Assembly: GCF_032118995.1 (NCBI RefSeq)
Contig: NC_092662.1
Location: 15,885,701 to 15,949,700, forward strand
Direction: 5' to 3'
Length of the DNA: 64,000 bases
Origin: Asterias amurensis
Taxonomy: Eukaryota > Echinodermata > Asteroidea > Forcipulatida > Asteriidae
In this document: positions 55,539 to 64,000 of the stretch, piece after piece
How positions within the stretch are numbered: the first letter of the stretch is position 1
How the letters are laid out: each line of letters begins with the position of its first letter
Position numbers and translations under genes: made by a program
The notes under the pieces: generated by a model
What the model was told of the DNA's origin: nothing
Seen by the model: only the letters and a program-made list of their open reading frames with translations
Database searches by the model: none

Positions 55539-56418
55539 CTGTAATGTGAAGAGAGAGAGAGAGGGTGAGCGAGATTAGGTAAGATATTAATTTTCATACA
55601 AAATTTATATGTGAATAATAATTATAGGTAATCATCATCATCATTATAGCCGTCCTCCCGTGGTAGGTCACGGAGATGGATTCCCAACCACTATGGGTCT
55701 ATTTAGGTCTCTGTTGCTTGGTCGGGTGTCCTGCTGCTGCCACAGATGGTATGTCAGCCTCTTCACGGAAGTGCTTGATGTCTTTACTCTGCAGTATATC
55801 CTTCTAGATAGACATTAGCCTTGATTCAAGGCTGTTGGCGTAGTGTGCCCCGGCCCGGTGCGCGGCATCCGGCAACAAAAACTGCACGCAGTGTATGCAC
55901 GAAAACAGTATACATTGTTTGTGCAGTACATTGTACAGCGAGAACAGTATAGCGTAGTCATGAGTACGGTCGTGTCTTCAACCTCGTGCGTGTGGCTCAA
56001 TCTATAGTACTCTTGTACTGTACGTGTACCGTACAGATGGTACATGTACATGTACAGTACGTATGTGTACATACATACGCTGTACACGTATTATATGCAC
56101 TGTGTTATGTATTGGGGGGGTGGGGGGGGTAAGCGCTAGCGGAAGTCCGTGATGAGGACTGGGATTTTGCAAATCGCGGCTGGCTGGAGCGCCTTGATCA
56201 AGGCTAGATAGACATAAGAAGTATCGGTCGCTTCCCAATGACCAAAAATGCTCGAGTATTGTTTTCCTATTAATTGAAGAGTTGGATGATATGTGGTGAA
56301 GCAATTCTTCTACTCTTGAATTGCACAGGCTGTCCCTTCTGGTGACCCCAATGTCTTTATCTAATTATAAATACCGACTGCTAAAACATAGCATTCGAAC
56401 TGCCTCTAGCTACCGGGA
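55539..56418. other. Upstream of the synaptotagmin membrane exon; inverted repeat and GTAC-rich tract
   Basis: 55806-56215 is bounded by TAGCCTTGATTCAAGGC and its near complement. Inside, 55900-56100 is dense in GTACATGTAC and TGTACA; a G-run lies at 56114-56128. A GA run lies at 55552-55562. Confidence 0.5.
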
Positions 56419-56585
56419 AATCTCGGTGGTCTAGTTGACATGACCCTGCTCTAGAACACCAAATGTCGTGGGTTCGAATCCCACGCGAGTGATATGCCTG
56501 TGAATTTGTTTTCACAGAACCCAGGAAAGTAGTGAGTAAACAGTGCTAACACACATCGGTGTTTATGGGTAAAACCCAAAAGGTG
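56419..56585 (+). repeat. tRNA-derived SINE, forward copy
   Basis: TCTCGGTGGTCTAGTTGACA (box A) and GTCGTGGGTTCGAATCCCAC (box B), then tail GTTTTCACAGAACCCAGGAA and AACACACATCGGTGTTTATG. Related to the copies at 27527 and 29185. The T-arm pairs perfectly but the acceptor stem is poor. Confidence 0.78.
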
Positions 56586-57259
56586 TTACGAACCTGACAC
56601 TAATTATTTAATTTTCGCGTGTGCCATGTTTCGGCAATTACCAATTTTAACAGAGTTAGATTTACGTCGGCGTAAATCTGTTTACTCGAAACGAATTTAT
56701 AATTTTTACAGAAGTGAATTTGTAAGTATAAATGAAGTTAGTGATTATATATAAAACAATAGGGACCGTACAGTGTGTAATCATTGTACTGTTTTTATAC
56801 AACACACGATCACAGAGTGTGGCAGGAAATAATGTTCAGTCAAGGTCAGAAAGGAAATTGCACTGTTGGCAAGAAAATTGTTTTTTTTGTTATATATCAC
56901 TTTAATTCCATTCAAACCAACTCCATGCGTTAAATCAAAAAGACCTTTTGATATTTAACGTCGCACAGCCTGCAGGAAAGTCGTACGCTTTGGGAAACTT
57001 AAAATTAAATTATTTTTGTTATGAAGAGGCAAGAGAAAAAATAGAAATTCCCTTTGAGACCGCGGCAAAGGCATTAAATCTGATGAATTAATTCGCATAA
57101 GACATCGCAAGAGGAATGAAAATTATTTGCTGGGCAGAATATGAATAAATCATTAGTCTTGACTAGGGTGTTTATACACATTTCTGAAGATTGTATGTCG
57201 AAAGGTTCGAAATCATTTTAAATGATAGGGTCACTTTGTTTGGCATAGAACAAGTTTAT

Positions 57260-57356
57260 TTAAAGGCAGTGGACACTATTGGTAATTACTCAAAATAATT
57301 ATCATCATAAAAACTTGGTAACGAGTAATGGGGAGGGGTTGATAGTATAAAACATC
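57260..57356 (+). repeat. MITE-1 left-end fragment
   Basis: TTAAAGGCAGTGGACACTAT through GTTGATAGTATAAAACAT, then cut off. Confidence 0.78.
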
Positions 57357-58310
57357 AGTTTGACCTTTTTCGAGAGTCCATTTTCGAAATGATTATTCCA
57401 AGCCGATCGGACGTCTATGGGAGTTTTCTAATGGATGCTGAACGTGTCCGACTTCCTTAATAAGCAACTGCATCGCCATGCTGTACTAGCTCATGCTAAA
57501 TTCATTTTCACTGTGTGACATGAAGGCCGCTGAGTTTTGCCGCAATTTCCCTCAACTCTGTTACCTTCAATTTGATATACAAAACATTTAACTACCGAAA
57601 AAACGACCAGCGCACGCTTTGTGGAACATACATGCATACTTCAAAATGGCAGACGGGTGAAAATCGTCATCTATTGCACAAAAGACATCTCGCAGATTAT
57701 TTTGTTCTGGGATACGTACATACTTGCCTTAGGTAATTGTATCACAAAAATTGTCAAATTCAGATGTTTTGTTTTGATCACGTACCCCCAAAAAACCCTG
57801 CATAAAACAAACCAATTGATTGATAAAACAGGTTTTAAAATAGTAAACAAAGTACTTGTCAAAGCTTTGATATTTTGTCATGTAACCCCTTTGTCTTTTG
57901 ATGTCAACCAACAAGGAGCAAATTTTAATCCAGAAATTAATTCTGGCTTGATTCACCTTTAGCTTAAATATGATCGAGAATTATCTCTAATTAATACCCA
58001 TTTCCTATAAACCCTAAGTACTTCCTATACATCTTGGGGAGGAGTTTGCCCAACCATGGAGGAAGCTATTTATATCCCCCTTGCCCGACCAGGACAAACA
58101 CACTTGAAGCAAATAACGTCACGACGTCTAGGGAGCAGATCCCAAAACTACGGAAGCTCCGAAACGCCACAAAGGGCCTCATTAAGTGACCAGTACGATC
58201 GCAAGGACAAGCACTAATTTCCCAAAGTGAGGACTTTAACGACACGAGTGACGTCTGTAGAGAGACTCGCTGGTGATCTAAATCGAGTCTTAACCGGATT
58301 TAGACTCAAA

Positions 58311-58590
58311 TGTCATTTTAGAGGAACTGTGTAATACGCCTAACTAAACACTCAACCATCAGAACACTCTCATCGGCTCACAACCGGACTTTCACCTACG
58401 TTGCTCCCCGAATGTGGAACAACCTCCCAGTATTCATTAGAAATTGTAGCTCTTTGCCAATTTTCAAGAAATCTCTTAAGACTTATCTGTATCAAATGTA
58501 ACATTTTGTAGTATAGTTCCATTGGTTTGCACGCTATCGCTTTGGTATTGTCGAAAGGGCGCTTTATAAATGCTCTGTTGTGTGTATGTA
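58311..58590 (+). pseudogene. LINE 3' end: reverse-transcriptase C-terminus plus 3' tail
   Basis: The plus strand encodes TFTYVAPRMWNNLPVFIRNC, then FKKSLKTYLYQM and a stop, the typical C-terminal ending of CR1/L2-type LINE ORF2 proteins. It is followed by TATCGCTTTGGTATTGTCGA and GGGCGCTTTATAAATGC, a usual LINE 3' sequence. 5'-truncated, no full reverse transcriptase, so inactive. Confidence 0.72.
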
Positions 58591-58797
58591 TACGATAGTT
58601 GCGATAGTGGAAGTGAACGTTATTACGAATCGATAGGAGTGTGTCAAGATATTCTTTAGGGTGTGGTGATATTCATAATTAGTACACATTCTCAAAACAT
58701 GCATTCGTTTGCTCCTCGTTCTGTCCATGCATTTAAAAGTCTGCACATAATATAGTATCAACATCTTCTGTGGAGCATCCCAGTCTTTAAAACTCCC

Positions 58798-59110
58798 TTA
58801 AAGCAATTAAACATTTTCGGAACAGAAGGAATTACAGAAGGTAAAGGTAAAAGACTGTCTTGAAACATTATTCCATGAAATGCTTTACTTTTTGAGAAAA
58901 CATTGAAACAATTATCATTTCTCGACAACGAGAATTACGAAACGCGAAACGTGCGGAAACTAGGGTGGGTTTTCCCGTTATTTTCTCCCGACTCCGATGA
59001 CCGATTGAGCCTAAGTTTTCACAGGTTTGTTATTTTATGTAGATGTTGTGACACACGAAGTGATGGGCATTTGGACAATACTGTTTACCGAAAGTGTCCA
59101 ATGGCTTTAA
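58798..59110 (+). repeat. MITE-1b variant, second copy
   Basis: Shares TTCCATGAAATGCTTTACTT, GGGTGGGTTTTCCCGTTATT and TACCGAAAGTGTCCAATGGC with 20556-20926. Confidence 0.83.
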
Positions 59111-60500
59111 GGAAAGCTTTTGTTCTCCTTTTTGTGTTTTGTCCTTGGTCGCCATTATGAGATACTGAAGAAAATGAGACCACTAGATAAGTAGGATTTG
59201 AAACTTTGCAATGTGGGAGTATATAGGAGAGATGACTGAAGTACACACTGTTTTGAGTAATTGCCAACAATATCCAGTGGCTTTAAGAATTGAACATAAT
59301 GAGTTGGTTCATATCTCATTACTAGTCATAGCTTAGAGAAATGTAAACAAAATTAGCAAACTCATTGCCAGACCTTGTGTGTCACGTACCCACCAGACTC
59401 GATCGTGACTGCACATGGTCAACAATGGCTGCTTCACTTCCCAGCAATGTACACACAATATACCTCATAACGTGACTTGCTTGCATGACACTCTTTAAAA
59501 AAACCTTCCCTCTTACTTTAAGTTTTTTTTTCTGGACAAGTTACCATGACAACCAAGGTGTAAATTATGCCTGGTCCGAGAGTTCGTGGCATTATACATT
59601 TATGGTGGTATTTAACGTTATTGAATGGTTGTCTTGTATAGGCGTATAGTAGGGTCATATTTCAAGGGGGCACAAGAGGGTGAACCGTTTTGTTTTAAAC
59701 AGGGGGGCATTTCTGGCCAGGTTTCCAGTTTGCCTTTTTCTAACAGTCTATTGTCATCGCTTTAATAAAAACGTACGTTTACAGGTTTCTTGCGTTAGAT
59801 TTGGCGTATTACAAATACATATTATTATCAGTAGGTCCACAGTCATCAAGTTATTACTTTCAGGTTTCTAGTTTTGTCGCATTGCCGTCAAAATGATTGC
59901 AATATTTTGCTTGTTAACTAAATGTTTTCTGTGCCTGCCAATCATGTCAATTGTTTCCCATGAACACGTCACTCCAGAGCCCATTCACGGCATTGATCCA
60001 GATGAAATCCCAAAGCTAGCTACAGACTACAGGATTTATCAACTGCCTATCCTCAGGGACTCACACACTTTAGAGTTGATAAAGCCCTTTGCGATTTGTT
60101 TTCCCCCAGCACAGGCGAAACATTGTTAAATCCTTCATTTTCATCGTTTGTAATGTTGTAGTCCTTTTGGTGGAGTGTTGGCTCTTAAAAGCGCCAGTTT
60201 GGTCTCGACGTTGCTAACAGTGTACTCTGTTCTTGATCAAAGATCAACCAGTTTCACAGTCAACAGCTGATGAGGAACAGAGGGGCTTCTGAACACGAGA
60301 CTAAACAATCGACTATCGCTAGTCTATTAGCTTGTAAAGCCACGGCTCGTACGTCTTAACAGGGCTTTTCGCGAAGCCACGCGCGGGCTATACAAGAACG
60401 GTTCGTGGAAAGCATGGCCTCAGGTCGACTTGGTCCCAACAGATGATACAGTGACGTTACACTGGCATGAATCTTTGATCTGAATGGAGGTACAATGCAG
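59111..60500. other. No supported gene
   Basis: 59111-59285 may be another short TTAA-type insert (end ATATCCAGTGGCTTTAAG). A 78-codon plus frame at 59893 starts with a hydrophobic stretch but has no homology I recognise and no splice context. Confidence 0.4.
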
Positions 60501-61037
60501 TTAAAGGCACTGGACATATTATTATTCAAAGTAAATGTTAGCATGGAAACTTACTTGGTAGCGAGCAATGGAGAGCTACTGATTGATAGTATAAAACATT
60601 GTGAGAAACAGCTTTCTATGAAGTCTAAACGTAGTTTTTGAGAAAGAGGTAGTTTCTCACTCAAATAATATTTGACTTCAGCTGAAGCCTGTTATATGCA
60701 TCTGAAAGCACACACATCAATGCAAAAAGGGTGTTTTTCTTTGATTATTTTCTTGCAACTTCGATGACAAATTCAGTCCAAGTTTTCATATCACAGATTT
60801 GAATGAGGTAATTTCTTACTCAAATAATAAAAGACTTCAGGTCGAAACCGTTTTATTAGGCATCTCAGAGCACACAAATTTGTGCAACAAGGGTGGTTTT
60901 TCGTTCATGTTTCTTTTGCAACTTCGATGACCAATAATTGAGTTCAAATTTTTACAGGTTTGTTACTTTATGCATAGGGTGGGATACACCAAGTGAAAAT
61001 ACTGATCTTTGATAATTACCACAGGTAGTACCTTTAA
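60501..61037 (+). repeat. MITE-1 copy with internal duplication
   Basis: Forward, from TTAAAGGCACTGGACATATT to GGTAGTACCTTTAA. The middle block (CTCAAATAATA, GACTTCAG hairpin, TGCAACTTCGATGAC) is present twice (about 60655-60790 and 60810-60960). Confidence 0.8.
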
Positions 61038-61309
61038 AGGGAATCTAATGGACCAGAAGCAGTACTCTCAAGAGCTGAATAATGAAGGTCCGATAGAACA
61101 TCATCTATTAAACTAAAACGAGTCCCTCCGGACATGGACACATCCGACTTATGTAAGCTGAGAGATGAATAGAGAGCGATTGGACTGTTGCCTGTCTATT
61201 CTTAGGCTTCGAGGAATAGTGTCTGATACTTGGCAAGAAAAAGATACCGCGCAGGAAACCCTTAGCTTTTTGTCAATGATCAATTCAGGTTTGATTTCCT
61301 GTCACTTTC

Positions 61310-62098
61310 TTTACCCAGTCCTCTTCAACAAATGATTGCATCTCAGAAAATTAGGTTTAAAGTTTGTTTTTTTTGTAAATAAGGGACTTATTGGCACTAA
61401 CTCGGATACTGTTGGATCAGCAAGCCATCTCTTCCACCGGTTTATTCAGAAAATGATTGAATCTTAGAAAGTTTTACTACATATGGGTTGTTTTGTGTCA
61501 AAAGCGAACCGAGTCTACCGAGTCTTTGGTGTTGAAGATATTTCTATGAGCCATTCATGCTCAATAAGCCATTGCTTCCACCCACAGTATACTCAGAATC
61601 TTAGAAAATTTGGCTTTAATAGGTTGTTTTGTGTGTCAATAACGAACCTATTGGCATCAAACCGGATATCCATAAAAGAGTTTTGTGTTAAAGATCCTAT
61701 GTAGCTTTTCGAACTCAACCACTATACAAACCATCGCTTCCCCCTTTTACCTAAACTCGGTGAGAAAATGATTACATCAGCTTAGAATGTTGTTTTTTGT
61801 GTCAATAATGAACCATTGACATCAAACCGGATAATGATAGATAAGAGTCTTTGGTGTTGAAAATTCTATGAAGCCATTCATACTCATCAAACCATTGCTT
61901 CCTCCTTATTTATTCAACTTGATAAGATAAGATAACTCGGTGAGAAAATGATTACATCTCAGAAAATTGAGCTTTAGGATGTTGTTTTGTGTGTCAATAA
62001 CGAACCATTGGCATACCAGTAACTGATACAGTGTTTTGTGTTGAAGATCGTTCTATGTTGCCATTCTCAACAAACCATTGCTTCCACCTTATAGAAAA
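61310..62098. repeat. Tandem array of about 160-bp units, five copies
   Basis: The motif CCATTGCTTCC or a close variant recurs at 61425, 61569, 61731, 61892 and 62074 (spacings 144, 162, 161, 182), always with GAAAATGATT, CTCAGAAAATT, GTTGTTTTGTGTGTCAATAA and GAACCATTGGCATC in the same order. Short open frames here are repeat artefacts. Confidence 0.85.
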
Positions 62099-62475
62099 TT
62101 ATACTTGACAGTTTGAAAACCGTAACGACAAAAGGGGAGATTTTTCCTTGAACTTTGTTTCTTCGTCTCCTCTCTCTGGAATCGATCTACTTCCCACGCT
62201 GGTGTCTTCTTACATTCCGTCTTGAGAAAGGGACAATTTGATCGAGAGAGGGGATATGTGTGAACGAACTTGCACCGATCGGATCCCGCTAGTCTGTATC
62301 TCCTTCGGGGAAGTGAAGTGCCCCAAGGGCAAGTGAAGTACCCTGAGGGCGGTCGTGAAAATACTACCCGTTGGAACTCATTAAGCGCTTACACTGTATT
62401 AGATGTACCTAAGGGTATGGCACAGGAAGTACAGTAGGAGTGGAAATTTTACATGTACAATACATGGAGGTTGTT

Positions 62476-62834
62476 TTAAAGGCACTGTACACGTTTGGTA
62501 AAATTGCTCAAAATATATATTAGCATAAAACCTTTACTTGGTAACGAGCAACGGAGAGCTGTTGATAGTATAAAACATTTTGAGAAACGACTACCTCTGA
62601 AGTAACGTAGTTTTTGAGAAAGAGGTAGTTTCTCACTAAAATAATAAAAGACTTCTGGCCAGAAGCCTTTTAAAGCACACTATTTTGCACAACAAGGGTG
62701 TTTCTTTCATCATTTTCTTGCAACTTCAATGACCAATTGAGTAACATGCTTGTTATTTTATGCATAACTATGTTGGGATACACCAAATGATAATACTGGT
62801 CATTGACAGTTACCAAACGTGTTCCGTGCCGTAA
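62476..62834 (+). repeat. MITE-1 copy
   Basis: TTAAAGGCACTGTACACGTT to CAAACGTGTTCCGTGCCGTAA, with the palindromic centre GACTTCTGGCCAGAAG. Confidence 0.84.
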
Positions 62835-62844
62835 GAGTGCATCT

Positions 62845-63010
62845 TAAAAGCCACAACTGTTGCACAAAATTGTGTGCTTTCTATTACAAGATAAAGGCTT
62901 CATAGATTCAAATGTTGGGGTGAAAGTTAAGAGGGTCGTTTCTGACAATTTTTATACTATCATCAGCTCTTCAGTGCTCTTACCGAGTTATAATTTTTGA
63001 GTAGTTAAAC
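62845..63010 (-). repeat. MITE-1 fragment
   Basis: Diverged reverse fragment (TTGTGTGCTTTC ... ATACTATCATCAGCTCTTCA) directly following the previous copy. Confidence 0.55.
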
Positions 63011-63211
63011 CGAAGGCATAGCCTACATTAACAATAAGAAAGACCGCATAACGAGACACCATTAACGAACAACACTGGACAAAACAGTGCACTGCTGTAT
63101 TAAAAGAATACCGGAAGGTTTTCTGATACATTCGAAATGTTACTTGACATTTTCATGACTGGTAAACTTAGTCAAGCTGTTCAGAGATGTATTTTGGTGA
63201 GCTGACGTTTA

Positions 63212-63383
63212 TTTAGACCTTTATCATGCTGTCACCATCGTGGTCATGCTCGCTGTAACCAATAGGATGCTAGTATTCATTTGACAAAAAGGAACCAGAC
63301 TATTTACCTTTCCAGTCTTGGTTTGTTTACGTTGATTTGAACATGTGGAAATCAAGATGGTCACACCATAAAAAAGGTATAAG
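63212..63383. repeat. Foldback element, AGACCTTTATCA ends
   Basis: TTTAGACCTTTATCATGCTG and GTCACACCATAAAAAAGGTA; related to 37629-37806 (GGAACCAGAC, CACCATC). Confidence 0.65.
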
Positions 63384-63732
63384 TAGGAGGTGTACCTTTC
63401 CCGAAACTAATAATTTACTAACCTTTAATAAATATTATTGAAGAATCACTTTCCACCTGTCGGTAATTTCTGAAAATAGAATTTACGAGCTGAACAAATA
63501 TTTCATGTTCGCGGATCAAGATCTGTGCTCGACTCGTATGTTTTCTTAACGTCGCATCGGGGTTGACATTTTCTTCAGCTGTCATCGAGGAGAGGAAGTG
63601 CCACCTTTGAAATCATATCCAGTCAGTTTGATTCAAGGTTCAATGTTTAAGTTTTGATTTTTATCTTCTAAAACGATGCAGTAGGTTCTGCTGGTGCCTT
63701 TTTATGCAACTAGGCCAATATTGTTAGCCATA

Positions 63733-64000
63733 CTTTGAGAATAACAATAATATAATAATAATAAACGTTTTTATCACGCGCTTTTTCCAAAGGACACAAG
63801 GCGGCAATTATTTTTACTCAAGGTGAGTGGGGCAAAGATTTTTGAAATTATTATCTTTAGCACACCATGTAGTGGTTTACAAGGTGCTATACGGCGCATA
63901 CAGCAGCCACAACCAGGAACACCTGGTTCTTTTACATGCGTTACACAACACATAGGACCAACGGCTTTACGTCCCACCCGAAGGACGAAGCAATGGTTAA
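63733..64000 (-). repeat. CGTCC-type repeat ending in an ATT tail
   Basis: Minus strand: TTGCTTCGTCCTTCGGGTGG, GTTGGTCCTATGTGTTGTGT, AAAGCGCGTGATAAAAACG, then a TTATTATTAT tail. The tail gives its orientation and suggests a LINE or SINE 3' end. It continues past the window edge. Fragments of the same family lie at 10105 and 11910. Confidence 0.68.

Noticed and set aside
56424..56495. Functional tRNA gene
   Set aside because: The T-arm is perfect but the acceptor and D-arm are poor, and a shared SINE tail follows.
59893..60129. Plus-strand frame starting with a hydrophobic, signal-peptide-like stretch
   Set aside because: No homology, no cleavage-site-plus-mature-domain logic and no splice evidence; short chance frame more likely.
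61310..62098. CRISPR-like array
   Set aside because: Units are about 160 bp and diverged throughout, without short identical repeats and unique spacers; this is eukaryotic tandem DNA.

Overview
The window is invertebrate animal nuclear DNA. Genes are split into many short exons with large introns and GT-AG junctions, all on the minus strand, and the spaces between exons are packed with short inverted-repeat transposons (MITEs), tRNA-derived SINEs and LINE 3' remnants. The gene families and repeat style suggest a marine deuterostome, most likely an echinoderm and perhaps a sea star. That placement is inference. No plus-strand protein gene, functional RNA gene, CRISPR array or prokaryotic feature could be supported.

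Three genes can be assembled exon by exon, with splice phases that agree at every junction. (1) 19274 to 11663 (minus): a 567-residue protein of three fused CAP domains (GAPR-1/GLIPR2-like, no signal peptide), 11 coding exons. (2) 35722 to 26104 (minus): a tandem paralogue of about 529 residues with the same three-CAP layout and nearly the same exon pattern. (3) 55524 to 45991 (minus): a synaptotagmin of about 449 residues (one membrane segment, linker, C2A, C2B, WHRL near the C-terminus), closest by eye to the synaptotagmin-12 class in C2B. All three run in the same direction, in the order synaptotagmin, CAP gene B, CAP gene A along transcription.

Layout: 1-11.6 kb is intergenic, dominated by a TTAA-flanked MITE (MITE-1) and several foldback elements. 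11.6-19.3 kb is CAP gene A. 19.3-26.1 kb is intergenic with more MITEs. 26.1-35.7 kb is CAP gene B, with a possible non-coding first exon near 41.5 kb. 36-45.9 kb is AT-rich spacer with MITEs and a LINE remnant. 46-55.5 kb is the synaptotagmin gene. 55.6-64 kb is upstream or 5' sequence with a SINE, a LINE 3' end, MITEs, a tandem array of about 160 bp units (61.3-62.1 kb) and a LINE-like 3' tail at the window edge.

The most interesting items are the pair of triple-CAP genes built from phase-0 cassettes, whose third domain has lost the conserved cavity histidine in both copies; the synaptotagmin with an acidic C2A but a stripped C2B; a frameshifted partial duplicate of one synaptotagmin exon; and the MITE-1 family, whose central hairpin comes in different sequences that each keep base pairing.
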